Assembly: GCA_027459645.1 (NCBI GenBank)
Contig: DAIDHQ010000006.1
Span: 1 to 64,000 of the forward strand
From: Vulcanimicrobiota bacterium
GTDB taxonomy: Bacteria > Vulcanimicrobiota > Vulcanimicrobiia > Vulcanimicrobiales > Vulcanimicrobiaceae
Direction: 5' to 3'
DNA length: 64,000 nt
Shown here: one piece after another, positions 26,950 to 37,854 of the stretch
How positions within the stretch are numbered: position 1 is the first letter of the stretch
How the letters are laid out: each line of letters begins with the position of its first letter
The notes under the pieces: model-generated
Told to the model about the DNA's origin: nothing
Database searches by the model: none
What the model saw: only the letters and a program-made list of their open reading frames with translations
Position numbers and translations under genes: made by a program

Positions 26950-27790
26950 CGGTGCGGCGTCCACGGCGAATGCAATACACGAGTCCGATGACGCCGATCG
27001 GAATCATCGGCAGCGCATAAAGCTGACCTCCCGTGATGCCGTGCCATTCGAAATCGGCATGCCGCCAGATCTCGGCAATCGAGCGCGTGATGCCGTACAT
27101 CGTAAACCAGCTCCAACCCACAACGCCGTCCGGCGGCCGCCGCTTGTAGATGAAGATCAGAATCGGCAGCGTCAAAATGTCGAGCACCGCTTCGTAGAGC
27201 TGCGCCGGATGCCGCGGCATCGTTCCCCACGTGGCCGCGTCGCCGATGCGGTTTGGAACCATGCACCACGGACGATCGGGGCGGCAGATGTCGCCCCAGA
27301 GCTCGTCGTTGATAAAGTTCACAATGCGGGTGAGCGTGATCCCGATCGGCAAGAGCACGACGATTTCATCGCCGAGCACCGTGTAGAGTACTTGCGGATG
27401 CTTGCGAACGAACAGCCAGCTCGCGATAAGCACGCCGACCATGCCGCCGTGGAAGGCCATGCCGCCCTGCCAGACCGCGATGAAATCTATCGGGTGTGCC
27501 AGGTACCCGGCCAGGCTGTGAGCGGGATTTTTCGGGCCGACGCTGATGATATCGTTGATGACGAAGAACGTCCGGCCGCCGACCAGCACGCCGACGAGCG
27601 CATAAAAGAGAAAGTCTTGGATCTGTTCCGGGGTAAGTCCGAGACGGCGCCGCCCTTCCGGGCGCACCATCCAGAAATAGACGCTAACGAAACCTATCAG
27701 GTAGGCAATGCCGTACCAATGAATGGCGAGTGGCCCCAGGTGGATCGCCACCGGGTCGACATTTGTCGGATAATGGAACCAATGATGCAT
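26912..27790 (-). CDS. lgt: prolipoprotein diacylglyceryl transferase
   Basis: A 292-residue inner-membrane enzyme that attaches diacylglycerol to the lipobox cysteine of prolipoproteins, the first step of lipoprotein maturation. Seven hydrophobic segments are visible with the family elements LAIHWYGIAYLIGF, GGMAFHGGMVGVL and the Lgt signature region RIVNFINDELWGD, followed by RHPAQLYEAVLD. It overlaps yggS by 38-53 nt at its 3' end. Its start is only 14 bp from the apparent CTG start of ccdA on the other strand. Substrates in this window include several lipobox proteins. Confidence 0.95.
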   Translation of the reverse strand: MHHWFHYPTNVDPVAIHLGPLAIHWYGIAYLIGFVSVYFWMVRPEGRRRLGLTPEQIQDFLFYALVGVLVGGRTFFVINDIISVGPKNPAHSLAGYLAHPIDFIAVWQGGMAFHGGMVGVLIASWLFVRKHPQVLYTVLGDEIVVLLPIGITLTRIVNFINDELWGDICRPDRPWCMVPNRIGDAATWGTMPRHPAQLYEAVLDILTLPILIFIYKRRPPDGVVGWSWFTMYGITRSIAEIWRHADFEWHGITGGQLYALPMIPIGVIGLVYCIRRGRRTDAALPSATVSNA

Positions 27791-27804
27791 CAGGAGCTTT
27801 CAAT

Positions 27805-28539
27805 CTGAACACGACGACGCATATCACCGCCGGTATCGCCTTTCTAGCGGGCCTCGTTTCCTTCGTTTCTCCGTGCGTCCTCCCGCTGGTCCCGGCCTAT
27901 CTCTCCCTGCTCACCGGATCGACGCTCGAGGAACTCCAAGCGCAGGACACGCGCGCGCAGATGCGCGCCGTGGCCGTGGGGCACGCGCTCGCGTTTATCA
28001 CCGGCTTCACGCTGATCTTCGTCCTTCTCGGGCTCACCGCAAGCGCCGTCGGCGGCGTCTTGAACGAAAACCGCGAGCTGATCGCGCAGGTGGGCGGCTG
28101 CATCGTCATCATTCTGGGCCTGCAGATGATGGGCTTTTTGCGCATCCCTTTCCTGATGATGGACACCCGCGTGCACGTCCAGCGTGAGAACCGCACCTAT
28201 TGGACCTCGGGCCTCGTCGGCATCGCCTTTGCGGCAGGATGGTCCCCCTGCATCGGGCCGATTTTGGCGGGAATTCTTGCGATTGCGTCGCAGCAGCACA
28301 ACGCCGAGGCGGCACTGCTGCTTCTGGTCTACTCGTTGGGCCTGGCCGTGCCGTTCTTCCTGACCGCGCTTGCGATTGGGGCGGTGCTCCCGGTCCTCAA
28401 CCGCATCAAGCGGTTCCTGCGCGTCATCGAATTTGTCGCAGGGCTCTTCTTGATTGCGGTGGGGTATGTACTCGTGAGCAATGCGTTTCTCACCGTCGCA
28501 GGATGGTTCTATCAATTTGTCCCGACCCCGAATCTCTAG
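27805..28539 (+). CDS. ccdA: cytochrome c biogenesis/thiol-disulfide interchange protein CcdA
   Basis: A polytopic membrane protein (about 244 residues, six TM helices) that carries reducing equivalents across the inner membrane to cytochrome-c or disulfide-handling thioredoxins. The redox cysteines sit in SFVSPCVLPLVPAYLS and AGWSPCIGPILAG. I place the start at CTG 27805 because aggag at 27792-27796 lies 8 nt upstream and the family N-terminus begins here; in-frame TTG 27763 and GTG 27730 lie within lgt on the other strand and lack ribosome-binding sites. The protein would support the heme-binding cytochrome encoded at 57.6 kb. Confidence 0.9.
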   Translation: MNTTTHITAGIAFLAGLVSFVSPCVLPLVPAYLSLLTGSTLEELQAQDTRAQMRAVAVGHALAFITGFTLIFVLLGLTASAVGGVLNENRELIAQVGGCIVIILGLQMMGFLRIPFLMMDTRVHVQRENRTYWTSGLVGIAFAAGWSPCIGPILAGILAIASQQHNAEAALLLLVYSLGLAVPFFLTALAIGAVLPVLNRIKRFLRVIEFVAGLFLIAVGYVLVSNAFLTVAGWFYQFVPTPNL

Positions 28540-29005
28540 CTCGACCCAGACGGCGCTGATCCTGGTCACCGCGATACTCGCGTTCGCGGGCGATCAGCTT
28601 ACGAAGCGCATGGTGTCGTCGTCGTTCTTACCGGGCGAGAGCCGTCTGGTGTTTCCGCATCTGTTGCGCTGGACGTACGAACGCAATTTCCACGGCGCCT
28701 TCGGCCTTTTCGGCAGCAACGGGATGCTGCTGATCGCGATGGCCGTCGTGGTGCTCGTTATCTTCTGGTTCGGTTTCAAAGACCAAGCGGCGCATTCGCG
28801 CGTGGTCTGCATCGCGTTCGGACTGATCGTCGGCGGCGCGATCGGCAACATCGCCGACCGCGTTCACCTTGGCTACGTCGTCGATTTCATCGATTTTTAC
28901 ACGATTTGGCCGAACATTTTCAACGTCGGCGACTCGTGCATTACGGGCGGCGTCATCTTATTGTTGCTCGCGAACCTTGGCAATCGTTCACGACGTCACT
29001 CCTGA
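28517..29005 (+). CDS. lspA: lipoprotein signal peptidase (signal peptidase II)
   Basis: About 162 residues with four TM helices and the two catalytic aspartate motifs: GNIADRVHLGYVVDFIDFY and FNVGDSCI. It cleaves lipidated prolipoproteins after Lgt. The usual DxxTK near the N-terminus is present as GDQLTKRM. TTG 28517 gives the usual length; ATG 28481 would extend it into ccdA. It overlaps ccdA upstream and rluD downstream by about 20-30 nt. Confidence 0.94.
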   Translation: MSRPRISSSTQTALILVTAILAFAGDQLTKRMVSSSFLPGESRLVFPHLLRWTYERNFHGAFGLFGSNGMLLIAMAVVVLVIFWFGFKDQAAHSRVVCIAFGLIVGGAIGNIADRVHLGYVVDFIDFYTIWPNIFNVGDSCITGGVILLLLANLGNRSRRHS

Positions 29006-29853
29006 GGAATCGGGAACCCGCGCCGACGTTCTCGTCGCGCGTTTGAGCGGCGCTTCACGCTCGCTCGTCGCCGCGGCGGTCAAAGCTGGCAACGTTCGCG
29101 TGAACGGTGCCGCGATTAAAGCAAGCTATCCGCTGGAAACCGGCGACCGGCTGGAATTCGAAGTTGCCGAGCGACAGCCGCTGATTGTGACGCCGGAAGA
29201 AATCGACATTCCGATCCTCTACGAAGACGACGAATTGCTGGTCGTCGACAAACCCGCCGGCATGGTGACGCATCCCGCGCACGGCGCGACGAGCGGTACG
29301 CTCGTCAACGCGCTGCTCGCGCACATTCCGGAACTTCCAGGCGACGCATTGCGCCCCGGCCTCGTACACCGGCTCGATCGCGACACGTCGGGATTGCTCG
29401 TCGTCGCCAAGACGAACGAAGCGCTCTCGGCACTCGGTATCGCGATGAAAGCGCGCCGCATTCATCGCGAGTATCTGGGGCTCGTGCACGGGATCCCGCA
29501 GCATCCTGCCGGGCGCGTCGACGGTCCGATCGGGCGCGATCCGCACAATCGCTTCAGATACGCCATCGTCGGCGAAGGCAAACCCGCGGTCACCCATTAC
29601 GAACTACGCGAAGCGTTTCCGAAGCATGCCGAACTGCTCTTTCGTCTAGAAACCGGACGCACGCACCAAATTCGCGTGCACATGAACGCCATGGGGCATC
29701 CGATCGTGAACGATCCGCTCTACGGCCGCGAAGAACCACGCTTCGGATTGCCCGGGCAAGCGCTGCACGCGTGGAAGCTTTCGTTTCGTCACCCGCGAAC
29801 CGATGACGAGATGTTCTTCGAAGCACCGCCGCCGCCGGAGTATCTTGCCGCCC

Positions 29854-29870
<17 letters not shown>
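28977..29870 (+). CDS. rluD: RluD-family 23S rRNA pseudouridine synthase
   Basis: A 297-residue enzyme with an N-terminal S4 domain (GTRADVLVARL to RVNGAAIKASYPLETGD) and a catalytic domain with HRLDRDTSGLLVVAKT carrying the nucleophilic Asp, plus the LETGRTHQIRVHM motif. It isomerises uridines in large-subunit rRNA. TTG 28977 is the only plausible start and overlaps lspA by 29 nt. The lspA-rluD order is the same as in Bacillus lspA-ylyB. Confidence 0.94.
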
Positions 29871-32623
<2,753 letters not shown>

Positions 32624-33208
32624 TCCGACGGCGGTAGCGCCTGCCACAACTCACCCTCGCCGGCCGCAAGCGCACCGCGCTCGCCGCGAGAGATCACCGC
32701 ATATCGGGCGCCCATCCCGCGAATCGTTTCGAGCGCATCGATGATGTCGCGGTCGCTGTGCAGCGAGCGGCCGAGCAGTTCTTCCGCTTCTTCCACATTC
32801 GGTTTGACGAGCAACGGCCGCGCGTCGAGCGCCGCGCGCAGCATGTCGCCGGACGTATCGACGATACACGACGCTCCGCGTTCGTTCAGCGCCCCGATCC
32901 ATCACCCGTAGAGCCCCGGATCGACGCCCGCTGCGCCGAGTGCGATCGTCGGACGGCCCAGCCGATGAATGACCCGGCTCGCGTTGATGCCTTTGCCGCC
33001 CGGATCGAGCGAATCGAGCGAACAGCGATTGGTTCCACCCAACTCTAAGTGCGCGATCGAAGGCGCCTCGTCGAGCGCGGGATTCAAGCTCACCGTACGA
33101 ATGATGGCCGCCACGCTTTCGAGCGTACGCGGCTTTTCTACGAAAGCCGGGAACGCCGTAAAAAGGCGGATTCTTCGCCCGTTCAGCAGGCTCGGTTAGG
33201 CTTGGTTC

Positions 33209-33428
33209 ATGAACGCGGAAGATGACGCCGTCGCACGTGCGGTCATTTACGAACTCGGGAAACAGGACGAGCTTTCGTCGACCACGATTGCGGTCGACGT
33301 GCGTGACGGCGTCGTCCGCCTGATCGGCGCGGTCCACACGTTCGGCGATCGGCGCAACGCCGAGGGCCGCCGTCGCCCGGGTACCCGGCGTAAAGGCCGT
33401 AATCGACGAATTGCGCGTCGGCGGGTAA
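33209..33428 (+). pseudogene. BON-domain protein gene, frameshifted
   Basis: The frame begins MNAEDDAVARAVIYELGKQD and continues with AVDVRDGVVRLIGAVHTFGD, a standard BON unit. At 33362-33367 (gaggg) it loses its frame. Removing one G restores AAVARVPGVKAVIDELRVGG and a TAA at 33426-33428, the expected BON C-terminus. It is either a one-base insertion mutation or a sequencing error. The uninterrupted product would be 72 residues. Confidence 0.8.
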
Positions 33429-33464
33429 CGATCTTGCGCCGCCCGGCAGCCTGCGTGATAGGCT

Positions 33465-34004
33465 ATGCGTGAGATGGCGCGGGGAATCGATACGAAGCCG
33501 TACCTGGAGTGGCTCGACGGCGCAGAGAGCGTCGCGGTGAGTCCAAACACGCCGCACGGTGTCGTTGCGACGACGTTGCTGCTCATCATTGACGAACGCA
33601 GCCGCGGTGCCGGCTTTGCGATGCCCGAACTGCATCTGCGGCTCGACGACCGGTCCGCAACGCGCACGGTGCTGCTGCCCGACATCGCCTATTATCGCTC
33701 CGAAACGCTCCTCGCCCTCGACAAGGCCGACCGCATGCTGCCAAACGTTCCGCCCGACCTGATCGTAGAAGTGCGTTCGCCAAACGATCGGCCCGGATTC
33801 CGCGAGGAAAAGATTCGCCGGTACCGCGCGTGGGGTTGCGCCGTCGTGTTCGACGTCGATCCCGCCGCGCGAACGATCGTCGTGCATTCAGGCGCCGGCG
33901 TTCGCACGCTGGGCGCGCCGGATCGCTTCAGCGACCCGGCGTTGCCGTGGCTGGAGTTCGACGTGCGCGATGCCTTCGCGCGACTCGACCTGCTGGGCTT
34001 TTAG
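33465..34004 (+). CDS. Uma2 family protein (PD-(D/E)XK nuclease-like)
   Basis: A 179-residue protein of the DUF820/Uma2 family (PF05685). The typical core is present: LLPDIAYYRSET, PPDLIVEVRSPNDRPG and EKIRRYRAWGC, which supply the Asp, Glu-x-Val and Lys of a restriction-endonuclease-like fold. Members are common in cyanobacteria and related phyla and their biological role is not established. ATG 33474 is an alternative start. It is convergent with ileS, overlapping by 4 nt. Confidence 0.88.
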   Translation: MREMARGIDTKPYLEWLDGAESVAVSPNTPHGVVATTLLLIIDERSRGAGFAMPELHLRLDDRSATRTVLLPDIAYYRSETLLALDKADRMLPNVPPDLIVEVRSPNDRPGFREEKIRRYRAWGCAVVFDVDPAARTIVVHSGAGVRTLGAPDRFSDPALPWLEFDVRDAFARLDLLGF

Positions 34005-36775
34005 AGCGAGCGCACGACCTGCGCACAGGGCGCGCAGATCGACGGATGCTCCGGATCGGCGCCGAGTTCGCGATACTTCCAACAGCGGCGGCACTTGGAG
34101 CCCTCGGCCGGCGTTAAACGCACGTCCGCGCGTTCGCCTTCTTCGATCGCGAGCACGTGCGAAACGACGAGCGCTTCGCGAAGATCGTCGCCCAGTTCGC
34201 GTACGCGGTGTACGAACGCGGCCGGAACCACGACCGTCGCATCGGTCTCATAATCGCGAATCGTCGCGCCCGCGTGCTCCGTTCCCGCGGCGACGCGAGC
34301 CCGCAGTTCGCGCAGCAGGTTCCACAGCTCCAGGTCTTCGCTCGAAGCCTTTCCGTGCGCTTCCAGCAACGAATCGAAGACGCTCGCCTCGTCGCCGCGC
34401 AGGCGTTCGGGAATCTCTTGCCACGCCTCTTCCGCTGTGAAGGACAACAAAGGCGCAATCGCCGTGAGCAGGTGCTTGAGTGCGTAGAGCAGCGCCGACT
34501 GCGCGCTGCGCCGGCGTTCGTCGCCGGCGGCGAGCGCGTAGAGCGGATCTTTCATCGCGTCGAAATAGAGGCTCGACATCGCGCTTTCGAATTCGACCAC
34601 GCGCAGATAGGCGCCGTGAATATCGAAGGCGTCGTAGAAGCGGCGTACGTCGGCCATAAAGGCATCGACGACGGCGCAGGCCAGCCCGTCGAGCGGATGC
34701 ATGTTCGCGCGCTCGACCACGCCCTCAAGCGGCAGATCGTCTAAATTCGAAAGCATGAAGCGGATGCGATTGCGCACGTTGCGATAGACGCGTCCGACTT
34801 GCTCGACGACGTTGGGACCGAAGCGCACGTCGTCGACGAATTCCGTCGAAGCGGTCCACAGACGCAAAACGTCGGCGCCCCATTTACCCATCGCATCGGC
34901 TGCGTCAATGCCGGTGCCGCGCGATTTCGACATCGGGCGGCCCTGCTCGTCGTTCACCCAGCCGTTCTTCACGACGTGGCGGTACGGCGCCGCATTCTTC
35001 ACCGCTACCGCGGTGACGAGCGAACTCCGGAACCAGCCGCGATACTGATCGCCGCCTTCGACCACGAGATCGCTCGGCCACGGCATGGCGTCGCGCAACA
35101 CTGCAAGGTGCGTCACGCCCGATTCGAACCAGATATCGACGATGTTCTTCTCTTTTTCGAAGCTCGTCGCACCGCACTTCGGACACGCAAAGCCCTCGGG
35201 CAGATACGTTTCCACGGGATCGCTCCACCACGAACCGGCGCCGGCTTCGCGAAAGCGCTTCGCGGCGTTGCGCGCCACGCGCGCGTCCAGGATCGACTCG
35301 TTGCACGCGACGCAGACGATGGCCGGAATCGGCGTTCCCCACGTACGTTGACGGGAAATGCACCATTCGGGATGATTTTCGATCATCTGCTTCAGCCGCG
35401 TTTCACCCCACTCGGGCGTGAAGGCGACCGACTCGGTCGCCGCGATTGCGCGAGCGCGCAAGCGGTTTTGATCCATCGCGATAAACCATTGCGCGGTAGC
35501 GCGGAAGATCACCGGATTGTGGCAGCGCCAGCAGTGCGGATAGGAATGTTCGTACTCTTGCGCGCGCAGCAGATGGCCGCTCGCTTCGAGATCGGCGACG
35601 ATCTGTTTGTTGGCCTTGAAGATAAACAGCCCGGCGTACGGACCGGCCTCTGCCGTGAAGTGCCCGCGCGCATCGACCGGATTGAGCACCGGCAGATCGT
35701 ATTTCATGCCGGTTTCGAAATCGTCGGCGCCATGTCCGGGAGCCGTGTGTACCGCACCCGTGCCGGTTTCCATCTCGACGTAATCCGCCAGCACGATCAC
35801 CGAATCGCGATCGAGGAACGGATGGCGCACCGCCGCATTGTCCAGCTTCTCGCCGGTCGTCGTGGCGACCAAGTGTGCCTGCGCAAACTTCTCGCCGAGC
35901 GCCGATTCCGCAAGCGCGGTCGCAAGCACCAGCAGCTCGCCGCCGACCCGGTAGAGGCCGTAGGTCGCGTCGGCCCGCAACGCGATGGCCACGTTGGCCG
36001 GAAGCGTCCACGGCGTCGTCGTCCAGATCACGACCGAAAGCGGCGCGTCCTCGGACTCGCCTTCGCTTACGTTAAAGCGGGCCAGAATGGCCGCGCGTTG
36101 CGCGTCGCTTGCGGTAAAGCGCACGTAGACAGACGGCGAAACCTTCGGTTCGTATTCGATCTCGGCTTCGGCAAGCGCCGTTTCGTCGTGCACGCACCAC
36201 AGCGTGGAGCGCAAGCCTTTGTAGAGCTGGCTCTTTTCCGCAAGTTCCGCGAGCGTCTCGACGATGGTGGCTTCAAAGCTGGGATCGATCGTGCGATACG
36301 GATGCTCCCAATCGCCGAAGTTGCCCATGCGCACGCGCGTCGCACGCTGACGCTCGAGCCAATAGATCGCGCGTTCCTTGCACTTCTCGCGCAATTCCAG
36401 GGGATCGATCTCGTGAAAATCCTTGATGCCGAGATGCTTGAGCGTTTCGAGTTCGATCGGCAATCCGTGCATATCCCAGCCCGGAATGAAGTTCGCCCAC
36501 TTGCCTTCGAGCAGGCCGATCTTTACGAACATGTCTTTGAGGACCATGTTCAGGAAATGGCCCATGTGCAGCTCGCCGTTTGCGTACGGCGGACCGTCGT
36601 GCAAGATCCACGGCGCGTTCTTCTTATTGCGTTCCAAGCGGCGTTCGTAGGTGCCGCGCTCGCGCCACCAATCGATCCGAGCGGGCTCGCGCTTGGGCAA
36701 ATCGGCCTTCATCGGGAAGGCCGTCTTCGGCAAATTTAAAGTATCGCGGTAATCGCGTTCGGACTGATCGCTCAT
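34001..36775 (-). CDS. ileS: isoleucyl-tRNA synthetase
   Basis: A 924-residue class I aminoacyl-tRNA synthetase charging tRNA-Ile. The HIGH motif appears as HMGH (residues 70-73) and KMSKS as PMSKSRGTG. The CP1 editing domain lies between, with a WTTTPWTLPANVA segment. A C-terminal zinc finger (CRRCW and CAPC) matches the bacterial type. ATG 36775 overlaps the csaB stop as ATGA; a much longer open frame upstream has a low-complexity Arg/Gly leader and is not credible. Confidence 0.97.
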   Translation of the reverse strand: MSDQSERDYRDTLNLPKTAFPMKADLPKREPARIDWWRERGTYERRLERNKKNAPWILHDGPPYANGELHMGHFLNMVLKDMFVKIGLLEGKWANFIPGWDMHGLPIELETLKHLGIKDFHEIDPLELREKCKERAIYWLERQRATRVRMGNFGDWEHPYRTIDPSFEATIVETLAELAEKSQLYKGLRSTLWCVHDETALAEAEIEYEPKVSPSVYVRFTASDAQRAAILARFNVSEGESEDAPLSVVIWTTTPWTLPANVAIALRADATYGLYRVGGELLVLATALAESALGEKFAQAHLVATTTGEKLDNAAVRHPFLDRDSVIVLADYVEMETGTGAVHTAPGHGADDFETGMKYDLPVLNPVDARGHFTAEAGPYAGLFIFKANKQIVADLEASGHLLRAQEYEHSYPHCWRCHNPVIFRATAQWFIAMDQNRLRARAIAATESVAFTPEWGETRLKQMIENHPEWCISRQRTWGTPIPAIVCVACNESILDARVARNAAKRFREAGAGSWWSDPVETYLPEGFACPKCGATSFEKEKNIVDIWFESGVTHLAVLRDAMPWPSDLVVEGGDQYRGWFRSSLVTAVAVKNAAPYRHVVKNGWVNDEQGRPMSKSRGTGIDAADAMGKWGADVLRLWTASTEFVDDVRFGPNVVEQVGRVYRNVRNRIRFMLSNLDDLPLEGVVERANMHPLDGLACAVVDAFMADVRRFYDAFDIHGAYLRVVEFESAMSSLYFDAMKDPLYALAAGDERRRSAQSALLYALKHLLTAIAPLLSFTAEEAWQEIPERLRGDEASVFDSLLEAHGKASSEDLELWNLLRELRARVAAGTEHAGATIRDYETDATVVVPAAFVHRVRELGDDLREALVVSHVLAIEEGERADVRLTPAEGSKCRRCWKYRELGADPEHPSICAPCAQVVRSL

Positions 36776-37854
36776 GGCTCCCCAAGCAGTTCGCCAAGGA
36801 CCTCGAAGTTTCGTGCCGCCGACGCGCGCACCGCTTCCATCTTCGAGCGAAGGTGGGCACTGACGTCGTTGCGGCGCGTGACGAGGTCGTCCAGCAGCGC
36901 ATCGGTCGCTTCGGGCGCCGCTGCCGGGCGCCCGGGCGTCCAGAGGGGCGGAAGCGGATACGCCAGATCCTCGCACAGGGCCGAAACCTTCGGATCGTAC
37001 GGGATCGATAAGAACGGCACGGCGAAGCGCGCCGCCAAGATGAGTGCGTGCAGTCGCATGCCGATGACCACCTGCGCGCCGCGCAAGATGGCCGCCGCGC
37101 GGGCCAGGTTCGCTTCCGGCAGCAGCATCGGCGCACTCTTGCATTGGCGGATGATCGTCGTCGAGACTTCGGCGTCGCTCGCTCCGCCTAGCGGCAGAAA
37201 TGCGACGCGAATGCCGTGCACGTCGGCCAGGCGATCGACCGCGCGCGCAATCGTCGCGAGGCCCGTACGCAGCGAAGGCGTCTTACGGACGCTTACGATG
37301 GCGTAGGGACCCTCCCCGAACCCTTCGCGCGCGAGATCGATCTCTTCGGCCGGCAAATCGTACAGAAAGACGGGATCGGCCGTACGCTCCACCGGCGTGT
37401 TCGGCAAGATTTCCGCAAGTAGCGCGAGCGAACGCTCGTCGCGCACGGTCGCGCGCGAGGTTCCCTTGCAGAACGACTTTACGACGAACGTTCCGAGCGC
37501 GTCGAGCGGACCGATCGATTGCGCGAAAATCATCGAACGACGCCGCGAACGGATCGCTTCGCGAAGAATGCCCGCGTAATAGACGACGCTGCGAAGACTG
37601 GTCGCGCTCTGCAGCAGTCCGCCCCCGCCCGAAACCACGACGTCCGCGCGGCGCACCGCATCGCGCACGTCGCGCATATTCCAGCGCGGCGTCGCTTCGA
37701 CGCCGAACCGCTCGCGCGTTGCCTCGGGTTCGGCAGAGAGTACGTCGAGCGTACACGACGGAAAACGCCGGCGCATCTGCGTGACGATCACTTCGAGCAG
37801 TGCCTCGTCGCCGAGGTTACCGAACCCGTAGTAGCCCGAAAGTAAAACACGCAC
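36772..37854 (-). CDS. csaB: polysaccharide pyruvyl transferase CsaB
   Basis: A 360-residue cytosolic transferase adding pyruvate ketals to cell-wall polysaccharides. The N-terminus LLSGYYGFGNLGDEALLEVI is the family signature, followed by VVSGGGGLLQ, MIFAQSIGPL and a C-terminal GMRLHALILAARF. In Bacillus anthracis and Thermus, CsaB pyruvylation allows SLH-domain proteins to attach to the wall. The 5' end overlaps the DUF5693 gene by 38 nt, an association also known in Firmicutes. SLH proteins are not visible in this window. Confidence 0.93.
   Translation of the reverse strand: MRVLLSGYYGFGNLGDEALLEVIVTQMRRRFPSCTLDVLSAEPEATRERFGVEATPRWNMRDVRDAVRRADVVVSGGGGLLQSATSLRSVVYYAGILREAIRSRRRSMIFAQSIGPLDALGTFVVKSFCKGTSRATVRDERSLALLAEILPNTPVERTADPVFLYDLPAEEIDLAREGFGEGPYAIVSVRKTPSLRTGLATIARAVDRLADVHGIRVAFLPLGGASDAEVSTTIIRQCKSAPMLLPEANLARAAAILRGAQVVIGMRLHALILAARFAVPFLSIPYDPKVSALCEDLAYPLPPLWTPGRPAAAPEATDALLDDLVTRRNDVSAHLRSKMEAVRASAARNFEVLGELLGEP

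Noticed and set aside
34799-36739. 646-codon open frame antisense to ileS
   Set aside because: Shadow of ileS third-position GC; no recognisable domain and no ribosome-binding site.
36776-37144. Upstream extension of ileS by 123 codons
   Set aside because: It is the csaB coding region in another frame; the family N-terminus begins at the ATG overlapping the csaB stop.
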